Positions 21,346 to 36,300 of a stretch of DNA of 64,000 bases are shown in pieces. The translations under genes and the position numbers were made by a program. The stretch is taken from NCBI RefSeq assembly GCF_022539315.1, contig NC_066333.1, positions 10,135,001 to 10,199,000 on the forward strand, in the 5' to 3' direction. Position 1 is the stretch's first letter, and every line of letters begins with the position of its first letter. Origin of the DNA: Serinus canaria (Eukaryota > Chordata > Aves > Passeriformes > Fringillidae). The notes beneath the pieces were generated by a model. The model ran no database searches and had not been told where the DNA came from. It was given only the letters and a program-made list of their open reading frames with translations.

Positions 21346-24300
21346 CTGAAAAGCAAATTGAAGAGAACACACAAGTTATTCCAGTAAAGCAGTGCTGGGT
21401 TCCTTACAATGAATGGATACAACAAAACCTCCAAGAGAAATTGCTGAGTCAAACCTCTACTGGCTGCCCTGAAGGCAAGGTTAGGTTCATACAACACCAG
21501 CTGGATTTTTTGTTGGAGAGGAAGAACAAGAAAGGGCAGATGGGGATAGAAATCACAGCTTTCATTTTTTTAATCCTCACAAGCAAAGACTGCTTAAGAC
21601 AGATTTCCTATGATATTGATATTTAACATCATGATTTTTAGGAAAAAGCAAAACAAAATAAAACCACCCACACCTAAAAGACCAAAACGTCTTGTTGAAA
21701 GTATGGAAATTAATATCCTGCTGCCCAGCTACTGTACCCTGTAGCAGCTTGTCTTGGAACAGCAGAGCCAGCAGAAGGGACTGTGTATCCACATTTCAGC
21801 CACTCTCAGTGCAAAGATCTCCCAGACAGGTTAAGCTGAGTCCTCAGATTCCCAGCTGCACTCTGAGCACACATTCCCTGTGCCAGCTCAGGCACAGCAG
21901 GGCTGCTTTCAGCACAGGACCAAAGCACAGCTTGCTGGAGAATTTCAGTGCAGCAAGAACTGCCGGAGCCTGCTCCTCTGCCAAGGAGTAACACTGCAAC
22001 AAATTCCCTGGACCATTCCTCATGTTCTCCTGGCTAAGTCACCAGCAAGTGCAAAGCAGGGGCAGATTGAAACAGATACCTGTGATGAGTTTGGTGGCCT
22101 AGAGTTTATTCTCCAAAGCAATTTACTGCCTGGTATGAACTGCACTGTGTCTTGAACCTCTGGCATATCATCAGCCTCATCATTTTCAGATTTAATATCT
22201 TCTTCATTCTGAAACAGAGATAACATTTGGCAGAGGAGCAAAGGAACACTGGATGGTTTCAACTCAGGTTCTGCAGTGACTGTTGAAGAATCTGTTCACA
22301 TTTGAGATACTGAACACTCCTGTACTTCTGCCTCACCCCTCCTGTTTGCTTTTCCTCAGTCTGTATACAGCCCCTCTCATTTTTATTGTCTTGCTCCTGA
22401 TATCCCTGAATAGTCTCCCAACACTTAAAACTCGAAAATCTGTTTAAAAAATCAGTAATAGTAATAATAGTAAATGAATGTCTTTCAGAAGTGTTTTCTC
22501 CAGCTTCCTTTCTATCTATGCCGTAGCTTAATTTCACCTCACATGACCATTATTTCTACAGGTGCAAATGAGCCAAGACTGAAATTTCAACCAGTTCCCA
22601 AGTTAGTTCTTGAGTCATAAATAGGACACACCTGGTTTTGGATATTGCTCCACCATTTGCAAAACATTCATATGTGTGGTTAAAAAAAGACAGTCCCTCA
22701 TTTCAGTGTGATCCAGACTCCAATCACAATTATCACTGCCAGGTTTCTCACTGTGTCCTTAAGTTTATGAATACAGTGACTTTCCTCCAAAGTTCCTTTG
22801 TTACCAGCTGCACTGCTGTGCTGCACATGTAAAACTCCAATGGTTCAGGGGGCTGCTCTCAGAGTCTGAGACAATCTGACTGCTGCAGGACACAGACAGC
22901 AGCATTGTGGAATTTCAGAGGATTTCACCATGAGAACCCATTTAAAACTACAACAACCAGAAGGGAAGATTGAGGCAATAACATCCTGGAGTGACAGTAA
23001 CAGAAAATGGAAAGGGGGTGGGAGTGAGGAAAACTTTCTGCCCTCTTTGACATGGCTCATTTGTTTCAATCAAAAATACCCTACTAGGTTAAACAGAGCT
23101 TGTTTTATACACCAGAAAACAGCTCCATATGGTTAAGAGTCTAATTTCAATCATTTGGTTTGAGTATTCATTATTTAAAAAGACAGTTCTAGGCTACTTT
23201 CCATGTCAACATCTGGTTTACTGTTAGACAGTTCCCCATCTAAAAATAATCGCAACAGGAAGGAAGGAAGGAAAGAAAGAGCTGATTTTCTTAAGATGAA
23301 CAGAACCTTATTATTTTTTTAAAAGAGTCAAAATATAAGCCTGTACCATGATGGAATCCAGAGCCAAAAGCAAGGCCTGTTGTTGCTCTAGATTCTTCTG
23401 ATGTGAATACTTTTAAAGTTTGAGCCTTTTAACATCAGGAGTGTTTAGCTTCTGTTTAACTTTTCATTTTCAGTGAGTAACTGTTGATATAAGGAAACCC
23501 AAAGTCCTCTCCTGCACCATACAACATTTCCCATTTTCCATGTGACACTGAGGTATTGGCAGCAACTTCCCTGACACTGCTTACATATGAAGTAAAAACC
23601 CTGTATGTTTCCAGACCTCTTTTTTGTAAAGACTTTCTACATCCTAAGTTCTGAAAATCTGCATCACCAAAAAGCATATCTGACTTAAACAAAATTGTTA
23701 TTGTTTTTACTGCCCAAATCCTACTATTTTTACTGCTGGAGTTGGCAGCAGAGCCACTTTCCTCATTCAAGGACTAGACAACATCAGCTTGGGGGTTGAT
23801 ATTTGATGATTTCTCTGACCAATCTCCAGCAGACATCATTCCTAGGAGCTCCCTTCCATGCCAGCAGCTCACACCACAGCTGGCAAAGCTCGAAGTGCCA
23901 AGAGCCTTCTCACTGCCCTGTCCAATGAAATGACACCTTTTATCCTCCATTCACCTAAATAAGATGTTTTGATTTCATTTTGGACATTTCAGAATCTTTT
24001 TTCCCTAAAGAATCCTTCACCTTACCGACTTCTTCTTCAGCTCACTGCCTCTCTTCTCACTCTTTTTGTAGGTTTCATACGTGGTGGGATCAGTGCACCA
24101 CAAACATTCTGTCCACTTGCCATAGATCACACACAGCTTCTTCCTGCTGCACAGAAAGCAAAGGACACTGAGCTCTTCCTTCTGAGTGAGCCTGCTAAGC
24201 CAAGCCTTGCAGATTCTGATCCACATTAAATACTCAGCTTCCTACTTTGCTGCATTTTATGTTTCTATTTGCAGATTTCACAGAATCACAGAATGGGTGA

Positions 24301-27300
24301 TTCTTAGAAAACACAGATGTTTGATAGGCAAAGAAAAGGTTTCAGCTCATTCCAGCCCTCCAGAACAGATCCTCATGACAGTCACATGCTTTTGCCACTG
24401 TTAAATGAATGTGGGTACATCAAAGCCAATTATAATACAGAGACTCAAGAGTCATAAAACAGGTCTGGGTTAATTAAAAACTTTTAACAACCACATTCTC
24501 ATTATTTTAAACTGAAGACTGGAATTATGACTGTACAGTAGTAAATCAGTTGCAGCTCCTCTTCATTTTCCCTTTATTTCCAAAACCTGGACTAGAGAGT
24601 TTTTCTAATAATGCTTAAAAATTATCATCCTGGAATCAGGGGGTTTAATAGTGACACAGAGAACAAAAATGGGTTACAAACTACATTGCTAGCAAAAGAA
24701 ATGCCCCAGTGTTAAAAACAGAGAGACCAAGAGGCTTTTCTCACTTACTGCTTGTCCTGGATGTATCCTTCTACTCTGTGAAGCTCTTTCCCAAACAGTC
24801 CACATGGTTTAAAATTAAGAACACATTTATCTCCAGTACTGTGGAGGAAATAAGTACATGCTTAGAGAAGCAAGCCCCTAAATACATCAGAAAATTTATT
24901 TTTCCTTATTTAGCTTTTTTAATATAGTTACAGTTAGCTGGTGGTTACAGTTAGCTTGCATTTGTCAGGAGAAGAAAAAAAACAACCCCACAAAAAGACA
25001 AAAAAACCCCACAAGACTTTGGAGTTACAAAACAAAGCTTCCTGTGTGTCTGACAAAAATCAAAATCTGCTCTGTAACACAAATGATCACAACAATCCCT
25101 ACAGCCCCTGGATTCATGATCAGCATTACCTGTGATTTATAATTTCTACCACTCCATACTGTTCTAACCACAGTTTACCAATAATTACATTATGTACACA
25201 ACAGGTTGGATTTGTCCATGTGTAAGCTTCATTGTGCCTGTCAAGGAAATAAGAGAAAGAAATCATTTTCTTGAGCTTGAGATGGAAGCCTGCTTTCAAT
25301 TCTGCTCATGGCAAGGCAAAATATTTAGCACTCTTCTAAACAGCCAGCACTCAGCTTCAAAACAGAAGAAAAACAGATTTTTCTTTACAAGCCAACCATG
25401 TGCTGTAACCAAGCATTAGTGCAAGTTAATGAAGTGATATTGCCCTTATTCTTCTCCCTTCTCACATGAGTTTTTCAGTTGCTGTGCTTTGGATTACAAA
25501 TTTCAGCCCAACATAAAGAGCAGTCCAGGAATTCAACTTTTTGATTTGAATTTTGAAGTTTTAAGTGATAAAACATAATATTTGCAGGAGAACCAGATTA
25601 ACAAACTAATGCCTAACAGTGTCTTCTATTCAACTGCTGCAGCACAAACATGCCACAAGTTTTCTTATCTGTATTTGATGCCTGTTCCAGTGCCACTGAA
25701 GGGGATTTTGGAGGTGTGAGTGGGTTTTGCTTCTTTTTATTTTGTTAACACCACTGGGACACAACAGCACTATTGCAAGCTCCACAAACATGACATTTTA
25801 AAATTCAGTTCACAACTCAATTCTATCCTTTCCCCAAAGATTTACTGAGAAGGAAAAATCCTAGAATTGATTTTCCACTGGGCTTTATTTTTGGTTTGTT
25901 GTTTTGTGAAAAGCTTTAAAGGTGAGTCTACAGATTCTAAATCCTTAAAAGACATTATTCCACAATTGATCCAAAAGTTAAACAACAGGATTCCTATTGT
26001 CACTAGCAGAGTCAAAGTCATCCATTCCCACTCATCTTTCCACTCTGGTAAGGGAAATACTGAAGTTACCTGGTAGGCAATCAATCCATTTTAGAAAAGT
26101 TTGTAAACTCTGTTTTAAAAGAAAATAGAGAAAAAGCAGTGTCCTCTGTAAAAAGTGCCTTGTACTTCTACTTCCAGGGAGTATGGAGGTACACTCCCAT
26201 GTCATGTTTCCAACCCATCTGTCATTTTCCAGAGAAATAACAGATCACTGAAGTCTCACTATTTCCCACAGCTCCTTTTCTTCAAGGAGTCTTCAGAACA
26301 ATGACTACTCTTCAGCTGGGGGAAAGAATACCAGAATCCCTCCAATTCATCCCCCAGCCTTTAAACACAGTTTTATTCCTGAACTATTCTGACACCACAA
26401 ACTTTACAGCATAAACCAAAACACAACACAAGGCACTTATGGTCAGGGCTGATGAATTGAAGCACTTTTTGTGCTGGAGGAGTGAGAGAAAAGTGTCTTC
26501 TAATGCTTTGAAAAATAGTCATGGTTAATATAAAGGCACAATTTAATACTGACTCACAGCTTTGCTTCCCAAACAGCTCCTTGTTCACTCAGGCCCTGAG
26601 CAGTTCTCAGACTCCTCAAAGCAACAGAATGCTCTGAATCACAACACTGAGAGGCTCAAAATTTGATTTCAACTTCTGCTGCTAACTTGAAGTAATTATT
26701 TCATGTAAAGGCTTTAACTGTTTATATTCCAGTTTAAATCTCAGCCTTGATTAGGCTCAGCAAGAATTTTAATAGTCCTCTAAAGAAAGGCTCTCGAGGA
26801 GCAAACATTATTTTGGTAACACCTGCATTCTGCACTAACATTCACAGTTCCTTCTACATTCAGAAGAAATTTCCTTTATTTCCATCATCATTTATCTCCA
26901 AGACCAGTTCATACTTTTATGAACTTTGGAATATTAGATGCTAACAGCTGAAAAATTAAACTACTTCCCAAAGAAAGGAGAGGAAAAGTCAATGCCTGCT
27001 ATGCAAGGGAAGTTGTTTTTTTATTGGAACCAAATGTCTTGAACTTTAAGTCAACATTTCAAAACCACCTCAGAGTTAGGCCTCAGAAAGGCTTTTCTAA
27101 GAGGACCAAATGCAGAATACTTTATTTGCAACTGTTCTAGTGCATCCTCATGTCCCACTTGGGAAAGCTCCAGAGTCTTTGTGCCACCAGGACACAAAAC
27201 AACTCGTGGGACATCACGCAATTCCTGAGAGACAAGCCTGGGAGCAGGCTGGAGAGGCATTCCTGATTTTAGCAGGAAGCTGATCCTTCCCTGGAAGTGG

Positions 27301-30300
27301 CAATCCTGACAAGTTTCTCCTGTTCCCTTACCACACAGAACAGTTATGGTGAGATGCAGCTCTTTCCACACAAAATACCAAAACCAACACAATACTGAAA
27401 ATTGAGATGAGTGTAAACAGCCCAGTAAGAGGATTTTACCTCTATATTTATTTTAACATGCCTTCACAGAACTAGCTTTCAGTAGCAACCAAAATGCTAA
27501 TTTTCATGATGGAGAAACTGGGTCAAATTGCTACAGCTATGGAAGCACAACACAAAAAAACCCAGCTTTGAAATTAAGCAGTGAAAATTAACTTGGAAAT
27601 CAATTCTTACAATCTCTTCAGCAAGGGGTTTTTAGGTAATCACCTCTGAAAAGCCAACAGGGTTATTACAAAAAGTAAAAAAAAACATTATTTACTTCTC
27701 ATACTCACTTCAGAAGCTCCAAAGTAATTGTTCCCCGAGGCTCTGCTTCTATACTCTTTCCCCAGAATTTTAGTTTGGGATAAATTGATCCATGAAATAT
27801 GAAGTCCTTATTGAGGCCTTCAGAATAAAATGCACTAATAGGTGGGTGGTGGCTGACTTGTTCAGATATAAACCTAAATCCTAAGTCCTCCCTGGCAACA
27901 ACAAAAAAAGAGCATTAAACAGTAAGCACATTTTTAATATTGCAAGAGGAAAGAGCTGATACTTAAAAAAAAAAGTGAAGTATTTTTAGATTAAACTGAA
28001 GGTGAGACTTTTTCTTTTCTAGTTCTGTGACACATTTACAATTAATGAAATGAAAGGATTTCTACTCTGAACACTTTCTTTTTATACCCCAAACCAGATT
28101 TCTACCCAGAAAAGCCTCTGAAGAAATTTCACTGAAATAACTCATGAAAATACAGAAACCCTTTGGGCAACATGAAAAGGTCTGACTGAAAATTCTCTAC
28201 TGCAGACATATCACCCATTTATCTGAGGAAGCTCAAAGTCCTTCAGACTAATTTCTCTATCTGACATGATCAACAAAACAATATTTAAATTAATTAATAG
28301 TGTCTGCTCAGGAAGCATCTTTGGTGGAAGAACATGAACCAATTTTTCTCTAAGTAATTCAAATAATACTCTGCCTGAACCTAAAAATAAAATTATTTGC
28401 TTTTATAGCAACTTCTCAGAAAATCTGAGATAGTTTGAGGAATAGAATTTTAGCTATACTCAGAAATCTACTTTAATGGTATTTTACTACAACCAGACCA
28501 GTGTGAGAGTCTGTTAACTCAAGAACACAAAACAGCCCCAGCTCCCAAATTAAAGTAATTACTACCTGATTAATTCATAGGTTTCTCCTAACAGTGGGTT
28601 AAATGGTTTGCCAGTTCTCTCCCACTGAGAAGCTACAGCAGAAACTGCAAAAGCAGCTACAGCCTGTAAGCAAATTAAGAACACATTGTTATGAGAACAG
28701 TGCACTGAAACTCTAAGTTTATTGTACTTTATTTGTTGCACATTACAGTATTTATTATTCCAAAAAGGAATTGCTTTATATTTCTTAAGGCAAAAACATT
28801 TGTAAGCCATAGAAGAAATGACAGAGAAGTGGAGAAATATAAGTACTTGTTAAAAATCTAATTTCCAACAGGAATTATTGTCTGTGGTAAGTTCTGCCAG
28901 ATTATACTCTGCCTCACCTACTTCTACAAGATCAGCCTGTTTTTTTAAATCTACTTTTCCCCCAGCTTTGACTGCCCCCCACCCTCAGCTCCCTGGGAAC
29001 AGAGCCTCAGTCTCCTAGTGCCACCTAAGAACCATTTCTAGCACAGATGAGACTTCTTGAGCCAGGCCAGCAGGTTCAGGTGACACTGAGGAGCTCCTGC
29101 AGGCTGGGAAATGGAGGTTTGGACCACAAAAACACAGGAGCCAAGATAAACCCTCCACTGCACTTCAGTAAAACCAGAGCTGTGAGCATCACCAGCATAA
29201 CCTGATGCACACAGGTGTCACCATATTCACTGCCTTGGTGTGAGACCAAGGCAATAACAACCAGTTTGGGAGAAGAAAATCCAATAACAACCAGTTTTGG
29301 AGAAGAAAATGGTAAATTTGTCTCTGTCACAAGAATTTTTCATCCGGGAACTTCAAAATCATGAGGTCACTCAACAAACCAATTTAGAATCACATAAAGC
29401 CAAGATTTCACCTTACAACACATAAAACCACAAGAAAAGTCACAGTTAAAGAAATGAGTTGAGATCCTTGGGCATGGTCAATTGTGGCACTTTCCTTTTA
29501 AACTCTGTGCATGCATGAAGTGTCAAAGTGTCACAAATATTTGACACAGCCACTATGAAAGAAAAACTCATCTAGACAGACAAACTGGGCATTCTTACTG
29601 TAGCCCCTGAGAAAGAGAAACACTCAAATGAGAAACTGTCTTAAAATCAAAGACTGGGAGAAAAAAAACTTGTGAATTACCCAGAAGGTGGTGGGGATTC
29701 TTACCTGCATTCTTTCCAGGGGATCTGTGTGACTACAAGCCTTATTGATGAGGTATATATGCTCCATATATTCTGTTATCCTTTGAAGGAAACTCAAGGG
29801 CTCGTTGAAGACAATGGGCATTGTAATCTTGGACAGCTCCTACATAACCAAAGGGCAGGTTGATTTCTTAGACACAACACTAAGTAAACAACTGGCAACA
29901 GCAAGAATTTTGGAAAAAAGTTGTGGGTGAGTTTATTTATAGTATTTCTCAAAGGATATTTGGCTAGCCTGATGCAGACCTCCAAGTGGTACAGCTGAAA
30001 GGGGCTGGAAGCACTGCAGAACCCTACTTGCAATCTGAAATAACCACTTTAAACATTGATCCAGCTAACCTAATGAATTCACTGAGAATGTTACTTTCTC
30101 TGCTGTGCTCTGTGTAAAGCAGAAGAGGTTAAAATTTCCCTGGGTAGCAGCAATAATGTGCCAACCAGCTCTGTGCTGATACTGAAGTGCCACACACTCC
30201 TTGGAAAACCTCACATGCTTATTTGCATAAAATCTATCTATTTCACTGCAGCAACCACAAATTATTTTTTGAAAGGAACATTTACATAAAGAATAGCACT

Positions 30301-33300
30301 TGAATTGCTCTAACAGATTTTAGTGGTTTATTTAAGCAGCCTGTTATTTGTGTCAGACCGTTTCTGGTTCCCCCTTTGGATAAAGACAGACACGAAGTTC
30401 ACACAGAGATCTCCAACTCCCCAGGTCTTTTACTACACCCTGCAAATTTGGCTGTTTAATTAAAGTTGCACTCAGGAGCATTAACACATCTATGTAAGTG
30501 CTTATAATTTGCCAGAAAGGAGAATGCCACCAGATTAAGTTAATGCAACATTTTCCTCACCTTGGCACAGGCAAGGGAAGAAAAATGTTAACCTTAACTA
30601 ACTTCAACTGATTTGGTCCAAGCAAAGGTTTGAGTAGATAGGTCACTCATCCCACCAAAAGGAGTTTTGAGAGAACAACTGTATCTCCTGGATGACATGA
30701 ATTAATAAAATAAAGTCCCAAATCACCTTTTGCTGAATAAAGAATAAAAAGAAAGAGCAGGTAAGAGAGCATTGTGTCAATCAAACATATTTGATTATAT
30801 TTTAATGGCTTCATAGGTCTAGTTCTGAAGGACAGCTTCAGAAATGCCAATCCACATACTCTAACGCCTAAAGAAGATATGGAAATAGTACTGTTAATAA
30901 ATAAATGTTGAGATTTTGGGAGTTGCTGTTTCCTAGTAAAAAAAGGAAAATGCACCATATGTTACTTTGTGTCTTGATGTTTAAGCAATAAAATTAATCA
31001 GCTGACATTAGGAGACCTAACACAGATGCTTCATTCAAGCTAACTTACCAGTCCAATGCATTTTTTTAATATGCTCCACACACTAAAATCACTCCTAGAA
31101 AACATTGGGGCAGGTAATGATGTCCTGTAATGGGAAAAAAAAAATCCAACTGTCATTATCAGCCCACTAAACAACAAGCCATTTTATTTGCTATTGAAGC
31201 AACTTAAAAAGGAAGCAAAGCATCACCAGACTTGGCACAGGAAGCAGACACATGAAATGACTTTCCAACCCCAGAGAATGATCTTCTCCCATGAGAACAG
31301 CAATGCCCCAGAAGGTGGGAGATGGGAGCTCCACTCCCATCTCCTCTGCAGCTCTCTGTGTTTACCTGTGTCTCTTAATCCCATTTTCTTGTATCTCTGT
31401 TTCTCCATTATGCTTTTCAGTCCTATTGCTTTGGTGTGGCTCTAGATCAAGCATTTCTGGACCTTTATGATTTGCTTCTGAAAAGTCTCCTGAAGAATTG
31501 TCAGAATCAAAGCCTGTATAAAAACCAAAATGCAACAGTTTTCTTAGGAGCCTTACCATGCCACAGAGTGCCACTCACATTTTGCAAGTGTCACACCTGA
31601 AGTATACTTAGACTAGGTTGGTTTATTTCAAAGAGTATCAGAGTGAAAACCCTTATTAAGTGACTTAATTTCCAGGAGTATTATGAGCCAACTATTGCAT
31701 TAGAATCAAGAATTATCATTTTTCACACTGCTGAATAGAACAGTAATTTAGAATCTTAGAAGTTCTCAAGTAGCACCTAATCAGATTAGCTGCATTTTCT
31801 TTTTTCCAGAGCTGCACTGTAATTACAATAATTTGTTTCAGTTATGTAGTTTTCCTTCAATTTCATATAGACTAAAATGCTCTGTCTTCTGCCATTAACT
31901 TTTTCAGAAAGCAGTACTTCAACTTTATTTTAACCCCTCCAATGGCTGCTTTTGCTGTATTAGAGGAATTCATGCAAGGCACACATTCCAGAAACAAAAA
32001 GCTGCACTTTTTTCAGGGATCAAGACCATGGCAATAACATCCAGAACTGCACCAGGAAGTCCCAGTGATATGATCTTATTTGGTAAACAGCAGGTGTAAT
32101 GGGTGATGTCATGTCTTGTCCTGTCTCCTACATTTTGATGTCACAAGAATGTAATTACACAGCAATAACCACACCTTGGCACTCTTAGTACTCAACTGGG
32201 AAGCATGACAGTCACATATAGATTCAGGTCATTAAAATGAGGACTACCCTGAAACACCTGTCTTAAAAAAACCTTCAGTCAACTCACAACAAAATATTTC
32301 TGATTTTAAAATAGCATTTTAAACCATATATTAGGTTTTTTGGAACTTGTTACAGTACACACAGCAAAATAACTTATTAGCTTAACTATCAGTTGGAAAA
32401 AAAAAAAGCTTTTTGGTACAATACCCTCACCCAAAAATCTGATCAAGATCACACAACAACAAGGAACAGCATCACTTCAGTGAGATTAACACACCTAAAT
32501 GTAAAAGTAAAGCTTCACAACAGGAATAGTCCACTGGCTTATAGGGGGAATAGTTCTGGTAAATGTTACTGTGACTTCAGTTTTTATATTGCACCTGAAA
32601 CCCTGAAAATCCTGTCAAATGGTCATTGTGTTATCCACATTAGTGTTTGTTTCCTATGATTCAGAATTGTTTTGTCCTGCTCCTGTAAAGCACAAGAGGA
32701 ATTTAGAGGAATTTAGATTCAAGTGTGTATATTATTTATGGACAACAATATGTCATTGGTAAATAAATAAATGCCAATTCAAATGAGCGTCTTGCAGACA
32801 AACAACAAAAATTAAATCCCTGCTCCAGAAAAGGAAGTACATCAGAAGGGTAAGTCTGCTTTTATTAGACTGCACTTCCACCTAATTACTTTAAAAAAAA
32901 CACCAAACCAAAACCACTATGGTACACAGCCAGATAATCACAGACTTTCAGCTGCACTTTCCACCTTAGCATCACATGACTTATCCACTACAAGCCCATT
33001 GAGAAAGCTTAGGAAGATGCTTCTCAATGAAGTTCTAGGTATTACAGCTCTACTAAGAACTATCCAGACACTGTTATATGCAGAGGAAGTAGATCTGGAA
33101 GACAGAGGTGATTTGTTGTAGTTTTTCTAAGGTGCAAAAAGAGCCTTACACCAACTGCCAAAAAAGTTTTAAACTTGAAAAACTGAGTAGGTTAGAGTTA
33201 CTTACAGGACAGTTTTCATACTGAAAAGCCACTGGGAGTGAGGATAAAAATGGAGATTTAAAAGGAGAATAGGAGACCAGAGGCAGAAATACAATGTCAA

Positions 33301-36300
33301 CAGTTAGCTTAATCAGAAGTCCCACTTAAATGCATTAACAGTGAAACAAAAGCTTTTTAAAAGTCTTAAACTTTCAAAGTAAAATACTTAAGTTGGGTGC
33401 CAACATAAATCTATTTCAAAAGCTTAAAGAAAAGTGACTTGCCAGTAACTTTAGTTCTCTTAGCCTTCCTCTTCCACATCCTGCAAATGAAGTAAGTCCA
33501 CTCAGAGTGTGCTGCCCATGAGCCAAGGCAGCAGAGGCCCTGATTCTGAGTCATGGACAGGGACAGCAGCCCTCCCCTTTGGACAATCTGCAACTTCCCT
33601 GAGCAGTAATTAATTGTCAGCCAAGGCAGAATGGGAATCAAAACACCTTGGTACTGAGAGCCCTCAGACCTAAAAAAGGCATAAGGAATAGGGATAAACA
33701 TGCTGGAAGAGCAGACAGCAAGTGGAGCAAGAGGTATTGTTTTTCTTTGCCAGCAATTAACCATTCTCCACTTTCCAAAAGAAGTCCATTGTCACAAGCT
33801 GTAGCTGATGGAGGCAGCTTGGCCTTTCACAACATCTGCAGTTCTTACACAGCCATTGATTCAGTCTGATCCAGACAGAAGGAAAATATATCAGTTTGGC
33901 AGATAACCTCACTTCCTCCTCCCCACGTGAAAGCACCAACACCCTCACAAATACACCTGGCTGGATGAACCAGCTGAGCCTCATGGACACAGAACACATT
34001 TCTGTGGAACTGCAGGCTAATATTTAAAAAAGTAAAATTAAGTTATTTGTGTTCTCAAAAATAAATTACCCTGGTAAACAGCCAGGCATTCTTCTGCTTT
34101 GTGGCAACACTTCCACAAAATTCTGGCAAAAAGATACCTGACAGTATTAGTGAAGGATAGAGCTCAAAAGAAGTCCCTGATGGCACACAGTCTTTGCAAA
34201 GTCTGTGATGGCATTTACACTCCCAAGGTGACAGAGATACAGCTATATGCTCCTTGCGTCACAGAAAAATTCAAAGAAGCTGAAATTCATCTAAGGATTG
34301 ACCACCTTTATCCTGATCTAGCCTCAGAGAAGGTGGCCACTGGAATGTGAGAAAAAGCAGATTCTTGGCAGTTGTGATGTCTGGAATTAAGTGGGATCAC
34401 AGGTAACATTCCCTAGGGGATACTCATTCACCAGGTAAGGCTGTCAAGTGTCAGCAATGCTAATAACCTCTGACTGCAAAGAAACTTCTCCCCGTGGAAA
34501 CTTTGTCACCAACTCATCCATCCCCTTGATTCATCAACACCCCAGTCCATGCTGCAGCTCCACAAGTGCCATCATCATCCAGTCAGGGACAAACCATGTG
34601 CCAGGAGGATGATTACCAAGCACACAGCACACAACTCCCTCCCATGACCATGTCTTTTGGATGAGATGGGGACAGTGTCAGAAACAGGAAACCTCTCAGC
34701 CAAGGAGTAAATCCAGCACTGTAAAAATCAGGGGTCTCCTTAGGAGACATTCATATTCTACAAGTGGATGTCATTAATTAATAACTATGGAGAAGCTGTT
34801 ACTTCCTCAAGGAATGAGTCCATACTACCTTAAAGGAGGCAGGAAACTCCCAGAGTCCAAATGCTCTAAAGCCTGGTTTACTCCCTACAGGAAACAAACC
34901 CCAGCACCCAATTCCTAAAATCAGTGAACTTTGGGAACACACCACAGCTCCTTCTGGAGAAACCAGGACCCAGGATGCAGCAGGAGCAAGAGAGAAGTAT
35001 GGTGAACACACTGTTTTCATCTCAACACTAAAACACAGCTGGAAAATGTGCTCATTCCTGGCAACCACATCCCCACCCTAGACTTTGAGTAGATTAAGCA
35101 CATCTGAAAGCAGCTTCTGCCCTTCTACTGATCTGACCTAAAAACAAGGACAGCATCCTTGGAAAGAGCAGACTGAGGAGTCTGCCAAGGAAATTTCATT
35201 TTTTTTAATCAAAATTTGGAACCTCAGATCCTGAAGTTTTCACTGGTAAACCTGGAAGCTCACCTTGGCTCAGAAAGGATTGTGATTGTGGACTTGATCT
35301 CCTGGGAGTACTGCACCTACACCTGCCATGTCCAGACCATTAAAAAACTGAGAGACAGGCAGGCACTACCAGGACCCATTAACACCCAAAAAATTCACTA
35401 AAGCACCACATGAAATATCCACAGTGTTAACAGGAGCAGAGAGTTAGCACAGACATCAGCAGCCAGGGAACGTGAATGCAGAGAGGTCCATTTACAGGGG
35501 TTCTTGGTGTCACATTTCTGAATGACCTGGACAAGACACAGCCACAAAGAACTAGGTCTGACCTCATAGGTCTGTGCAAAAAACTCATCAAACTGTCAGC
35601 ATCTCCTAAAGCACCCAGCTGGAGAAAGGCATTGAGCACCTGTCCTTAAAGACAGACAGTCCTGAGGGAGAACAAATCTGAAGCAAGTATTCCAAACCTA
35701 GCACTCCTCTTAAACCAAGTACCAGGCTCCAAGAAACACATATAATATATATATATATGTAAAAATTTATCTCTTGCCAGCACTTCCCTGTGGAAGAATA
35801 AGATGAGGATGCAAAAAGTAGTGCCCACAGATACACAGCACCCCACCCTGAGCACAGTCAGCCAAGACTGCAGGTACAAGAACAGCTCAGTCACCACAGC
35901 TCAGTCACCACCACCTGGAGCACTTGCAGGGGGAATCAACCTTTTGAGGTAGGGGGAAAAAGAGGAGGAAAAGGAGAGAGGACAAAACCAGTGTCTAAAT
36001 GCAGATGAGTCAAACACCAAGGGCTGTGCAGTTCTGCAGCAAGGGACAAAGGAATGCATCACCATCAACAACACAGACCTCATCTTTAGAGGTACATTTC
36101 TTTTCACACCTTTTCCAGTGGAAAAAAAAATCTAGTTCATTTATGGCAGTGAACCTGAGCTCACCATTATTAATGAAACACAGAAAGATTTTAATGGTAC
36201 AATGGTTTGCTTTTACAGATGAATTTGGAGTACTAGTCCCCATCACTCCCAGCTGGCATGAATGCAAACCAAATTTCCTCTCTCCTCTGTGACATAGTTG

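Larger units (their letters stand above)
19316..31048 (-). other. OSBPL2 internal introns
   Basis: The introns between the coding exons are AT-rich (0.1 to 2.5 kb). They hold short simple repeats: GGAA-type near 23260-23280 and a 30-bp tandem pair at 29252-29311. A weak CR1-like 3' end is possible near 24285-24305. I saw no other gene, RNA gene or intact transposon. Confidence 0.7.

Noticed and set aside
24283..24320. Possible CR1 tail (ACAGAATCACAGAATGGG)
   Set aside because: Only about 20 bp fit the CR1 end and the flank does not continue the match, so it is not called.
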